Source: Zygaena filipendulae (lineage: Eukaryota; Arthropoda; Insecta; Lepidoptera; Zygaenidae). Taken from it: DNA of 64,000 nt. The notes beneath the pieces are model-generated. The model saw only the letters and a list, made by a program, of their open reading frames with translations. It made no database searches and had not been told where the DNA came from. Positions 23,801 through 33,853 of the stretch are shown in pieces. The translations under genes and the position numbers were made by a program. The stretch's first letter is position 1. The number at the start of each line of letters is the position of its first letter. The DNA is taken from contig OU015663.1 in NCBI GenBank assembly GCA_907165275.2, forward strand, positions 7,018,501 to 7,082,500. The letters are read 5' to 3'.

Positions 23801-26800
23801 AAACATGACAACACTCACTACTGCCCGTAAACAATACTATACAATAATCAGTTGGCCCTTGCGAATCAACATTCTGCATTCAGATCTCAACGCTTCATGA
23901 AGCAGTGTGAGATTAGCGATTTTTTTCATCATTATTCAGTCTCTGAGGCATGTGTCCAGGGTATGAAAATAAAAAATCCGTTTAGTCCGTCAGATAAACA
24001 AATTAAATAGACACGTATGATTTGGTTATTCAATTTAGTGAAAAAATACTTAATAACATCAGTTACAATATTTGTTTGTGTTTGGTAATTACTGTGTGGT
24101 TTTCTAGTGTAATACGGTGCTGTTATGAACAGTAAAGTATGTATGTGCATTTATATTATATACTAGCTGACCGCGCAGTTACATCCGCGATAATTTCGAA
24201 GTTCCCGCGGAATTGTTCCATACAAACCTTGCAACCCCTTTTCATCCCCTTGGGGGTGGAATTTCAAAAAATCTTTTCTTATCGGATGCCTACGTCATAC
24301 AAAGAACACACCTCCAAATTTCAGGTCTCTACGATCAGCGATTTGGGCTGTGCGTTGATCCATCAGTCATTCAGGACAAGGATTTCATATATATAAATTT
24401 ATATTATATGTATATGATAGCTCCTTTCAATGATATTCAAAATACCACGCTTGGTCACAGGGGGTAGGGTGACTTAGGTGGCGTCACGTAGTCATTATCC
24501 TTTAGGAAAATTAGCGCTTTTTCGATCTATATTCAAATATGATAATCATCATTGTAAAAAATGAAACACGTAGTATGGGTATGATGCTTTATAGTTTATA
24601 TGGTGAATATTTATATATACCTCTTGGTCCACATACTGTAACAAGTATGTCCATCCAGTGAAGTCGGTGGGATCATCGTTAACCACCTTCCAATATTTGT
24701 CCAGCTCTGGAAGCACCTTCTTCTTAGGCTTCTCATCTATTGAAGACCGTTTCTCGGCTGGGACTGGTTTGCTTTCGCCATTCTGTTTAAAAATCAAAAT
24801 AATATTCATGAACTACATTGATATAACTACATATCATACAAACATAATTAACCTTAGTCTGAACCTTCTAGAGTTTACAGTTTGTATTTCCTACTTGAGA
24901 TAGTGGAACCCTCTAAATCCCTCTAAGTCTCATGACATATACGAATTTTCTTAATATTACTTCTTGTGGTGTGAATAGTTGAATAAACAGACACAGCTTC
25001 AATATATATATTTAGATAAGTAACATCTATCTATACTGATATTATAAACAGGTAAAGTTTAAGAGGTTTTAGGAGGTAATCTCTGGATCTACTGAACAGA
25101 TTTTGTAAATTCTTTTACCAATAGAAAGCCACGTTATTTGTGAGTGTTTGTAACTCGGGATTCACGCGAGAACTCTTAAATTCCCATGGGTAAAACCGCG
25201 AGGAACAGCTACAATACAATAGGTATGTTTTTATTATTAAAATTTGAATTACTTTGGCAACAGCTTGTTTCTTCGAAGACGATTCACTTTCAGATGTGGG
25301 TGACCCAGGATCATATCCATCACGTTCATCGTCAGGTTTACGTTTACGGCACTCTTTTGACTCTTTCTTGGAGGTGGGCAGTTCATCTTCAGAGACAACC
25401 TGAAAATATAGGTATTTTTATAATACCACTAAAAATTACTATCTATACTAATATAATAAAAGAGCAAGGAAGCATTTGTTTACAAACCATGCAACATGTG
25501 GACAAGAAGATGGGCACTAAGAATACATTAGATGATTGTGAAGATGGGCAGAAAAATATGTCCAGGTTGAAATATGCACTACTCTTTTAGAATTTCTTAG
25601 CTGTGTGTTAAAGACAAGAAAGCTAGTATTAACATAAAAAGCAAGCTATGCAATGTATGTGTACTGCCGATATTGAGTTATGGATGCCAAACTTGGGCCT
25701 TAACTAATACACACCGTCAAAAATTAGGGGTAAGACAAAGAGCAATGGAAAGAAGTATGATCGGGAAAAGAAGAATGGACAAAGTGAGCAACAAAGACCT
25801 GAGAAAGAGAACTAGGGTAGCAGACATAAGTTCCAAAATAAAACATCTGAAATGGAAATGGTTTTGCCAAATGATGAGGGGTCCAGATAAATGGAGCAAG
25901 ATGATTACTACCTGGTATCCAAGGGGCGGAAAAAGGATAAGAGGAAGACCATACAGACAACGGGAGGATGATATGGTAGTAGAGGCAGGAAGAATCTGGC
26001 ACAGGGACGTGCTGAATGCAATCAAATGGAGACTGATGGGGGAGGCCTTTGCTATTAGGCACACAGAAAATGAAGAAGGGAGCTAACTTGTTACTGTTGT
26101 CAAAATAGTTTTAAGCAATTGTTTTTCTGAAAATAAAATAAAAATAAGCTGTGTATTTAATATGGGACTAAAGATTTGACTGTTACCTCTGTATCAGCTG
26201 GAAGTTCAGCTGGTTTAGGTCCTGGGAGCTCATCATCTGACACATTCTCAGCGTCTTTCACACTTGGCTTTTCAACAGCAGGTAATTCATCTTCAGATAC
26301 AACCTCTGTTTCCTCTGCTCCACCAACCTAAAATATGAAACATTTTCAATATTTTATATATTACTAGCTGTGCCCCGCGGTTAGACCCGCGTGAGTTTCG
26401 GAATTCCCACAGGAACTCCCTTTAGGAGGATGAAAAATAGATGTTGTCTGATTCTCAGACATACTGAATATGCATACAAAATTTCATAAAAATCGGTCAA
26501 GCCATTTTGGTGGAGTATGGGAACGAACATTGTGACACAAGAATTTTATATATTAGATTATTTTATAACAAATTTTTAATAAGGCGGTCTGTCAAGGGTA
26601 TACAATATAGCATACTACATGACTTTTGACTTTTTTACTTTGATGATTTTTTTACTTTTCTAATGCACCATTCTTTTTTTAATACTACGCCTACGGTGTG
26701 AAGCGTGAGTTACCTACAATTTATCATGGACTACCTGACCCCTTCGGTTTCACTCGCGGAAATTTCAGAGTGGGAATTCCAGGATAAAAGTACCCTATGT

Positions 26801-28203
26801 CCCTCAGGATCACTGTAGCTTCCTATAAATGAAATAATTTTCAAAATCGGTTCAGTAGATCCAGCGATCACCCCCTAAAACCTCACAATCTTACAATCTC
26901 CAGAGTTCCCGGGAAAATTCCAGGATAAAAAAACCCCTTACGTCAGTCAGGATCACTGTAGCTTCTTATGAGTAAAAGAATTTTATAGGTTCAGCAGATA
27001 CAGACATCACCCTCTACAATCCCACGAACGCACAAACTCCGGAGTTCCCATGAGAATCCCTGGATAAAATGTACCCTTTGACACTCAGAAAACTGTAGCT
27101 TCCTATAAGTGAAAGAATTTTCAAAATCAGTTTAGTAGTCAGTTAAGTTTTGCTCTTTATAATATTAGTATATATAAGCAAACTGAGTATTTTGTTTGTA
27201 ATCTGGTGTTCATCCTCATGCATCAATTTGATTTATATTATATATTATAGATTAGAATAGAGTGGATTATTATTATAATTATTGTTATTATTATTACCTC
27301 TACACTTTCCTTCATGGTAGTATCAGCATTTTCTTCAGCTGGAGAATTGTCAGTGATATATTCATTTGTTATTTCACTTTCAGTGGGTTCATCTGTTTTT
27401 GTCACTTGTGCAGAAAAACTATCATCACCTATCTTTTCTACTGGGTCATCTATCTTTTCAACTGCATTGTCTGTATTTTTCACTGTATTATCTATTATTA
27501 CCACTACATCATCTCTCTTTTCCACTGTATCCTTTACCTTCTCCGCTGCTTCATCAACAGCTGTCACTGAGCTGCCTGCATCATTTAATATCTCATGCTC
27601 AGTGTCTGTTTCCGTCTTCACAGTCTGACTCTCTGTAACATCAGCATCAGTATCAGTAGCAGCTGCTTTCAATTCATCATCAAATTGTGAGTCGCCATCA
27701 GAGAGGACATTATTTAGGTCATTAGAAAATGTGACCGCATTATCCCCCACGTCGAAAGAATCGGCATTGAAGCCATCAGTGTTGTTCTCCAAGTAGTCAC
27801 CCACACTACCAGTTGACAATTCGACCGCATTAAGGAAACCTTGGTTTGAAGTCGAAGACTCATCCACACCGACGGCATCAACACTGTTGAACTCGCCCTC
27901 CGTTAACAAGTGAGACAGCCCATTTGAGTTCTCGTTAATCAACGGACCCTCGTCTGTATCCATTGGACTCTCAGATAGACACTTCTAAAAATAAGATGAA
28001 TAACATGAAAAATGAATCAATAAAATGAGAAACTAGCATTTCTAAAGATTATCACTTCAAATAATAAAAATTATGATTTTTTGACACACTGAACGAACGC
28101 TGCGCTGTGCATTGTGCAGCCCTAGCATAACCTTTACAATTTAGAATTTTCATAGGTACATGCTAACACGTACCTGTAAATCTGAGCTCGTTTCATCATC
28201 CAT
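14884..28203 (-). CDS. Prpf39: Pre-mRNA-processing factor 39 (U1 snRNP-associated)
   Basis: Fifteen exons in phase (minus strand): 28203-28174, 27984-27298, 26327-26187, 25399-25253, 24782-24621, 23762-23637, 22840-22714, 22175-22028, 21005-20858, 20148-20038, 19749-19585, 18256-18036, 16797-16529, 16248-16029 and 15109-14884; about 975 aa. Residues 1-335 are acidic and disordered. HAT (half-TPR) repeats fill about 340-900, with [58 protein letters not shown] and [10 protein letters not shown] matching remembered human PRPF39. The tail is Tyr/Gln/Pro-rich. Known: PRPF39 forms a homodimeric U1 snRNP accessory scaffold that aids 5' splice-site choice in the nucleus. Doubts: the exon ending at 16029 uses a weak GTTATC donor, so an exon may be missing between 16029 and 15109. 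Introns carry many transposons. It is divergent from mRpL9. Confidence 0.92.
17161..17826. repeat. Dispersed repeat with CCGACTTCCAAAAA ends
   Basis: Begins AAAACCGACTTCCAAAAAC and ends TTTTTGGAAGTGGGTTAAAA, so the ends are inverted. The left third matches the foldback at 51797-52132, and the right part (CTATAGGTGTACCTATAATT..CTCCAAGATCCCATCATC) matches 52485-52970 and 63150-63375. It lies in a Prpf39 intron. No coding frame. Confidence 0.6.
18335..18690 (+). mobile_element. RTE-type LINE 3' fragment
   Basis: Translation gives [33 protein letters not shown]-like [14 protein letters not shown], then [11 protein letters not shown], the end of an RTE-clade reverse transcriptase polyprotein. It is followed by an (ATGATG)n tail near 18675-18692. 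The frame is broken near the start. It lies in the Prpf39 intron between exons 19749-19585 and 18256-18036. Confidence 0.75.
19557..19584 (-). promoter_or_regulatory. G-run cluster (possible G-quadruplex) at a Prpf39 5' splice site
   Basis: On the minus strand the intron starts GTGAGC and immediately has three runs of six G separated by single C, then CAGGG. This fits a G-quadruplex pattern (four G-runs, loops of 1-2) within about 30 nt of the donor of exon 19749-19585. Confidence 0.6.
20299..20620. mobile_element. CRE-MITE copy 2 (Prpf39 intron)
   Basis: Starts AGATGTTGACAACTTTTG and ends TTTGTCAAATAGCCTATT, in reverse orientation to copy 1. It has AGTCCGTC/GACGGACT inner ends. One perfect TGACGTCA remains; the other is altered to TGCCGTCA. 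Confidence 0.8.
20700..20850. repeat. GC-rich minisatellite (GGGCGGCGGTAGT-like)
   Basis: About ten degenerate units of 11-13 bp, variants of GTGGGCGGCGGTAGTGGGC. The array ends within a few bases of the 5' splice site of the Prpf39 exon ending at 20858. Confidence 0.75.
21278..21480 (-). mobile_element. Helitron-like element (Prpf39 intron)
   Basis: Begins on the plus strand with CTAGCTGTGCCCCGCGGTTT, the reverse complement of a Helitron CTAG tail. AATTCCCGCAGG and GTCCCGTTAAAATCGGTCC interior blocks and (CAGA)n follow. Confidence 0.65.
22208..22502 (+). mobile_element. Complete-looking non-autonomous Helitron-like element
   Basis: Starts TCCTTACTAATATTATAAAT and ends CGCGGGGAATAGCTAG, and sits between A and T, as Helitrons do. 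It has no coding capacity. It is the best-preserved single copy in the window and lies in a Prpf39 intron. Confidence 0.7.
24166..24400 (-). mobile_element. Helitron-like element, subfamily B
   Basis: Reverse orientation. CTAGCTGACCGCGCAG at the left edge is the inverted tail. Interior blocks CTTTTCATCCCCTT, CATACAAAGAACACACC and TTGATCCATCAGTCATTCAG match the tandem units at 56527-56999. Confidence 0.6.
25440..26150 (+). mobile_element. RTE-type LINE 3' fragment (Prpf39 intron)
   Basis: An open stretch from 25673 to 26086 reads [67 protein letters not shown] and a final [10 protein letters not shown]. This is the standard C-terminal region of RTE-clade ORF2. Frames upstream of 25673 are broken. 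It belongs to the same clade as 18335-18690 but is only moderately similar. Confidence 0.85.
26366..26570 (-). mobile_element. Helitron-like element (Prpf39 intron)
   Basis: Inverted CTAGCTGTGCCCCGCGG tail at the left edge, then AATTCCCACAGGAACTCC and a TCGGTCAAGCCATTTTGG block, ending in TATATTAGATTA. Degenerate fragments of the same family follow at 26720-27180. Confidence 0.6.
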
Positions 28204-28517
28204 GGTTAATGAAATAAAAAATAACAAGTATCACTGTCGGAATACGCTTTTTCAAAAAATTTGATTGTTTTATAAAAGATTTTATTGTTCTTAGGATTTT
28301 ACCTATCTATTGATCAAACGAATGAACAAACAAAGTCAAACCACAAATTAACTAGACTTCAGGCAGTGTCAACCAGAGCGAAGGTAATCACTAGTGTCAA
28401 CCACAGACGAATAAGAGAACATACTGGTGTCAACTTAGTACTGGCAAACTGGCAAGTACCCAGAACAGAACAATGGGCAAGTATGCAAAACGTAAATAAG
28501 GTTGGACTCCAAAAGTA
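28204..28517. promoter_or_regulatory. Prpf39 5' flank
   Basis: About 310 bp upstream of the Prpf39 start codon. No gene and no recognisable TATA/initiator pair. The transcription start is probably here (inference from position only). The MITE copy at 28518 bounds it. Confidence 0.35.
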
Positions 28518-28727
28518 TAAGCTATTTGACTAATTTATTTTTCAGTCCGTCTTGTAGATTAATAAAAAATATTGGACACGTATTTTTTCTTTTTTTACGT
28601 AATCAAAAAAAACAGAGATACATTGAGTTGAAATTTCGCATGACGTCACTAACTAGTGCAGTTTGTATGACGGCACGAGTCCCCACCCTAAACTTTAATG
28701 CGCTTTATCTCTGTGTATTTTCATTTG
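28518..28727. mobile_element. CRE-MITE copy 3, right end truncated, upstream of Prpf39
   Basis: Starts ATAAGCTATTTGAC..CAGTCCGTCTTGTAG and keeps one TGACGTCA. The right inverted end is missing after TCTGTGTATTTTCATTT. It lies about 315 bp upstream of the Prpf39 ATG. Confidence 0.75.
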
Positions 28728-29389
28728 CAACGATTCGCACAATCGAGCACTTCAAATAGGTAATACTGCTTTCGCGCGATGCGTGCAGAATGCAGATATC
28801 CAAGTGTCCCAAGTCCCCATCTTTCTTGGATCGGATAAACGGAAAAAAAATCGAGCAGCGATTAGTACCTAAACAAGTTACAAGTATTTTTTTTGGAAAT
28901 AATAAGTGTTGATTTTTTTAAATAATAAAAAAAGAATAGGTACCTTGTTATTATTTTCTTAGATAAAAAGTTACCTAATTCAGACTGAAAAATAAATATA
29001 AGTACGGATGAAGACAAAGATGAAGGTATAAAACTGAACTTAGCGCATTGCTGGTGCACTTGAAAACTAATTCATGTTCCAATTAAGCATTAGCACAACT
29101 CGGCTCTGTGCGTCACTGAGTCGCATTATGCTCTGTGAAAACAGCTATGGACACCTCAACGCAACCACAGGCTATTACAGGCGTATCGTTAGAGCTGTAA
29201 GTCATCACAAATAGGGAACTGTTTATCCCTAAGAAAAAAAAAATTAATTTAATTTTAGTTTTTTAAATTATTTTGTATATACAATAGGACCGACATGTAA
29301 TTGATTTTATAAAGGTCCTTTAAAATAAATATGAATTAAAAAAAAAAAAAACAGGCGTATCGACTGTCGCCCTACGATCTAAGAACGGA
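28728..29389. other. Intergenic DNA, no gene seen
   Basis: AT-rich with poly-A tracts. No open frame with coding character and no named repeat recognised. Confidence 0.5.
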
Positions 29390-30175
29390 TGGTTCGCCGA
29401 TCCCCAGGCGACTAGTTGAATTCGAAGACGGGCGACGGCCGCGACGAGCGACGAGCGCAACGGGCGAAACGTTGACGACGCAAGCAAGTCGTGACCGTTA
29501 CTGAGCCGACTAGTAGAATACGAAGACGGCTAAACGGAGAAGTTTACGGCAAAGGACGAAACATTATTGACGACGCGCGACGCTTGAACATAGGCGGTTT
29601 ATACTTTAATAGTGGATATCATATACAAGTACATTAGTCCGTTGAAATGATATTATCATCGATTGAAATTTGAATTCTAATTCAAACTGGTTAGAGTTTT
29701 TATTTAAGTGGGCCGGATATATTCATTATTATTAGGAAGACTATATTTAAACTTACAAACATAAACTTTATTACTTTAGGCCTTTGTATTTATTATCTCA
29801 TTTTATATTAATAGTAAAATATAGATTATATAGATAATGTTTGGAAGTAATTTATAATAATAATTTATTATATCAAACATAATTAATATCACATAATTAA
29901 CATCAGTCGATATTTAACTAATTTCAATATGTTTACTAATAAAAAAATTCAATCTATGAAATTTAATTTAAAATTAAGGTGGCGATGGCCGATAAGTACC
30001 TGCTTAAATCTGCTTCGCGGGCGACTTCACGATGAACGAGGCTGGAGTACGTCTTCGATAACTGCCGTCGCGAAGGACGTCTCGTCCTCGCTCGTCGCGA
30101 AGTTGCGTGAAACGACCCCCGTCGCTGCAACGGCCAACGACTAGTCGTCGAATTCAACTAGTCTAACGACAAGTC
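29390..30175. repeat. Region bounded by inverted GACTAGTTGAATTCGA motifs
   Basis: GCGACTAGTTGAATTCGAAG at the left and TCGAATTCAACTAGTC at the right form an inverted pair. Variants of 'CGACTAGT' and 'CGAAGACG' recur inside. The middle is AT-rich. Possibly a degenerate transposon of about 0.8 kb. Confidence 0.35.
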
Positions 30176-30248
30176 GATGACGACGATCGGACGGTCTCGT
30201 TTCGACGTTCGAAAATGCGACGACGACCCACCTCTATGCCACTCGTTA

Positions 30249-30764
30249 GAGCGATGCCACACGGGCGTTGCAGCTGCGCTGCGTCGTCGCGCCGCGATGA
30301 TTTCAACGCAGTGAATGCCACATGAGCGCTGCGTCGACGCTGCGTCAACGTAGTTAACTTCGTCGTCGCTGCGTTGGTGTAGAATGTCAGTCTTTGAACG
30401 ACAATGGAGTTGAATAAAATCTTCATTTGATTTATCCCGTAAAGGAGGTCTTTCTTGAACTAATGAGATAAGATAATCTATATCAATATCTTCCGCACTC
30501 ATTTTCACAATAAAATGTGCAATAACTGTCACCTTCAATATGCTAATAAATACTGCGCTGCCGCTCCGTCGTTTCAACGCAGCTCCCTTCTCCACCTCGT
30601 CTCTCACCTCTCCTTGTACGTTGCGCTTGCGTTGCGTCGCCTTCCGTCATTTCAACGCATCGTGTGGCATGTCGTTCAGATTTGTATGTAGAACAACGGA
30701 GCGTCACCGCTCAGTCGACGCAGCGCTAACGCAACGCACAGACAACGCCCGTGTGGCATCGCCC
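30249..30764. mobile_element. PIF/Harbinger-like non-autonomous element with TTA duplication
   Basis: Starts GAGCGATGCCACACGGGCGT and ends CGCCCGTGTGGCATCGCCC, flanked on both sides by TTA (30246-30248 and 30765-30767). Sub-terminal GC-rich inverted blocks (GCTGCGTCGACGC and its complement) extend the ends. Inside, on the minus strand, lies the start of a MADF-domain protein. Known: PIF/Harbinger elements make 3-bp TWA duplications and carry a second Myb/MADF-like gene. Confidence 0.7.
30410..30502 (-). pseudogene. MADF-domain N-terminal relic inside Harbinger-like element
   Basis: ATG at 30502-30500 reads MSAEDIDIDYLISLVQERPP followed by LRDKSNEDF. Known: MADF domains open with 'LI.LV..RP.LWDK...dY'; the Trp is replaced by Arg here. 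After about 30 codons the frame runs into the terminal inverted repeat, so the domain is cut off. The frame stays open beyond it without domain character. Confidence 0.6.
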
Positions 30765-30871
30765 TTACGGTATCCTGACTCATTTGTATTACTTTTTATT
30801 TTTAAAACATAGTTCCTTTTTATATTCTATTGATATTCTTTTTATAAATTTCAAATAATTTTTATATTCTG

Positions 30872-31145
30872 AAGCGCTCTCCACATACGCGCGCGAAGCC
30901 GCGAACTATTATTATAAGACGTGTGCTATCATGGTTCGCGGGTGTTTCGCGGCTTCGTTCGCGCGCGAAAGTGGAGCGGCCTTAAATAGTTTGTGGGTTA
31001 CACCTAAAAGCGCTCTTCACATCCGAAGCGCGCGCGAAGCCGCGAAACACCCGCGAACTATAAGTGTTCTCTCTGAGTGTGGTATCATGGTTCGCGGGTG
31101 TTTCGCGGCTTCGCGCGCGAACCGGGCGCGAATGTAGAGCGCGCT
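30872..31145. mobile_element. Two GC-rich hairpin elements in tandem
   Basis: Units 30872-30981 and 31008-31145 each have a CGCGCGAAGCCGCGAA arm and its reverse complement around GGTTCGCGGGTGTTTCGC. Both are followed by TTA. This suggests the same Harbinger-like group as 30249-30764. Confidence 0.6.
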
Positions 31146-31252
31146 TTAGATATATATATATAATTTTAAGCTTCTTTCTTGGTCTCCCCCTCAGAAGAAT
31201 AACTCTTCTGAGGTCTCCCCTCCTCGACCACCATTGTCAACTGTCATACGGG

Positions 31253-31406
31253 ATTTACACTCGCGCCTCGTTCCTCGCCTCGTGGTTCGTCTTGTGGCCA
31301 GGTACGAGGCGCGAGTGTAAACGCTGTTTTATCGGCGTTTACACTCGCACCTCGTTCCTCGTCTTGTGCTTCGTTTCGTGGTGGGGTACGAGGTGCGAGT
31401 GTAAAC
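31253..31406. mobile_element. Two tandem GTTTACACTCG hairpins
   Basis: Each unit of about 70 bp begins TTTACACTCGC(G/A)CCTCGT and ends ACGAGG(C/T)GCGAGTGTAAA. The pattern recurs at 33222-33548. Confidence 0.6.
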
Positions 31407-32353
31407 GCTGCCTCGTCCCGTCGCTCGTGCGTGCGACCGCGACCGCACGATCGATGGAAAAGAGACAAAAGAGCTGCAGCCTGCAGTGCGTTCAGTTCAG
31501 TTGTCTTTGAGCTAGCAACAAGGGTGGATGTCGAAGTGTTAGCGGCAACAAGACGACTTTGCTTACTGAGCTTTTACTACTACTCGATTAATTTTAATAA
31601 ATGAAATCCTTACTTATTATTCTAAAAATCTTTATATTATAAAGTTTGTATGGATTGTATGGATGTTTGTTACGTTTTCACGCAAAAACTGCTGAATGGA
31701 TTTCAACTTTACAATATTTGAAACAATATTTGAAACTTTACAATAAAACAGCTATAAAAATATCAAAAAATAATAATAATAGCTATAGATTCCTATTATC
31801 ATATATCTACTGTCTGCTATCTGCTCTATAGGATTTTTTACCAAGCTTGGCTAATAATTATTGTATTAATGTTGCGCCATCTATGTATTGCTAACAAAAG
31901 TTTTTTGAAATTTGAACTGTCCTGTGCCTGTATGTGCGTGATACAGGTTCTCGACGGTTAAAATTTCATTTATTCCTGAAATAATCAAGAGATGTCGTTA
32001 ACCATTATTTTGTAAACGTCGAAAATTAAATGCATGTATAGGCTAATATTTTGATCTTGCTTCAAGTAGAAGTAATTCAGAATAACAGATAGGGTACTTT
32101 TTATCCCGGAATTCCCACAGGATCTTTGAAATTAACGCGGATGACACCGCGGGGACACGCTAGATTCTAGCGGCTAGAATATAATAGCTAGTAAAATAAA
32201 TAAATTAAATAAATAATTAAACTTTAAATAAATAATTTAAAAAAATAAAATAAATAAAATTGTCAATATCATCTTTTTCTGCGCCGGGTGTCATCGACTG
32301 TTTTTTGCGCAGGAGATGCTGCCGAAAGGTTTATTGTTTAGTGCGGTTGGAGG
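31407..32353. other. Intergenic DNA, no gene seen
   Basis: AT-rich. A Helitron-like tail fragment lies at about 32096-32163 (TTTTTATCCCGGAATTCCCA to GGGGACACGCTAG). Nothing else is recognisable. Confidence 0.5.
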
Positions 32354-33019
32354 TCTACATATCTATCTATCTATCTATAAAAGATAGAAAGAATCCGCGA
32401 TTCTGTACATTGAATATTTTTAACAAAAACTGACAGGGGACGGAACGGAGCGGACGGACGGGGGGGGGAAGAGTAACCAAGCACAAAAAAAGGGTTTTTA
32501 AAATCTTTTCTGTCTTTCTGTCTGTTCACGATAATCCCCGAATCTACTGAACGGATTGTCATGCGGTTTAGGATTAAGCTTAACCTGGATTTACATAGGC
32601 TTTGTTTCATTGAAATCGGATGTCGGGAAAAGAAGTTGTTGTATAAAAAGAAGTTGTTGTATAGAAACTTTTCGCGCGGGTGAAACCGCGGGGCACAGCT
32701 AGTACTAATATAATAAAAGAGTAGAATCCGCGATTCTGTACATTGAATATTTTTAACAAAAATTGACAGGGGACGATAAACGAAGAGTAACCAACTATAA
32801 AAAAAGGGGTTTTAAAAAATCTTTTCTGTCTGTCTGTCTGTCTCTCAGTTCGCGATAATCTCTGAATCTACTGAACGGATTGTCATGCGGTTTTCGCAGG
32901 TAGATTAAGCTTAGCCTGGATCTACATATAGGCTTTGTTTCATTCAAATCGGATGTCAAGAAAAAAAAAGTTGTTACATAAAAACTTTTCACGCGGGTGA
33001 AACCGCGGGGCACAGCTAG
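32354..33019 (+). mobile_element. Two head-to-tail Helitron-like units
   Basis: Unit 1 (about 32354-32702) and unit 2 (32703-33019) both contain GAATCCGCGATTCTGTACAT, an AATTGACAGGGGACG-like block, ACTGAACGGATTGTCATGCG, and the end GCGGGTGAAACCGCGGGG..CAGCTAG. The second begins directly after the CTAG of the first. Confidence 0.7.
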
Positions 33020-33221
33020 TTTCTTAATAAAATCTAGTCCATATAACGTTTAATTTTTGGTTATTTTTGTGGAATCTATGTTTGGGATCCCAAATTATCG
33101 GTTTCTTTTAAAATAATTCTAGAAACCAAAACGTTTCTTGTTGCAAGTTACAACCAATCCAATTATGCAGTTTAAAAGCACACAACCATCGCGGCCCAAA
33201 GTTGAAACCCGACTGAAGCGA

Positions 33222-33548
33222 GAACGCGAGTGTAAACACCACGCTCGCTTTGACGCGAGGTCCTTTGACTCGTGACCAAAAAACCGCTCCGGAAGCGAGC
33301 GGTGCGAGTGACGAGGCGAACCACGCGGCGAGCCCCTAGCGTCTGTTCACACTCGCGCCTCGTCCCTCGCCCCGCGCCTCTTGCTCCTTTTTCATCCCTT
33401 TGACTCGTGACAAAAAAGCCGCTCCGGGGGACGCGAGCGGCACGAGCGACGAGGCGAACCACGCGGCGAGCGACGAAGCGCGAATGTAAACAGTCGCTCG
33501 GGGCTCGCCGCGTGGTTCGCCTCGTTGCTCGTACGCGAGTGTAAATGA
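33222..33548. mobile_element. GC-rich hairpin array upstream of mRpL9
   Basis: Bounded by CGCGAGTGTAAACACC and TACGCGAGTGTAAATG. The inside has repeated ACTCGTGAC(C)AAAAAA-CCGCTCCGG and GACGAGGCGAACCACGCGGC blocks with inverted copies. It lies about 300 bp before the mRpL9 start codon. Confidence 0.55.
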
Positions 33549-33853
33549 CGCTTCAAGAGTGATAAGTGTCAACTCAACTGTCAAGGGTGTGGAGGTGTGT
33601 TCTGAGGTGTGTTTAAAGGACCAAAGAGTAAAGTCAGTAAAGTAAATTACTAGTTTGTGACAGTATCTCTAAGTAGTTTGTGGTTTGTGATAAATGGTGT
33701 GGAGTGTGGACCTGTGTGACTCTTCGCATAAGTCTAATTAATTTGTGCTCTTCGCAGTCTAGTTAATTTGTGACTCTTCGTCTGTGGTGACTCTTTAGGT
33801 GTGGTGCAAAGAGTATATAACCACTACGTTTGTGTGGTGCTTACTCGATAGAT
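33549..33853 (+). promoter_or_regulatory. mRpL9 5' flank / probable promoter and 5' UTR
   Basis: T/G-rich stretch with repeated GTGTGGAGGTGTG-like and TTAATTTGTG(A/C)TCTTCG words just upstream of the start codon. No TATA box is assigned. The role is inferred from position only. Confidence 0.35.

Noticed and set aside
27262..27638. Plus-strand Tyr/Phe/Ser-rich frames
   Set aside because: Antisense of the acidic Prpf39 exon 27984-27298.
31064..31510. 148-codon plus-strand frame
   Set aside because: It lies across GC-rich hairpin repeats and has no domain or splice support.
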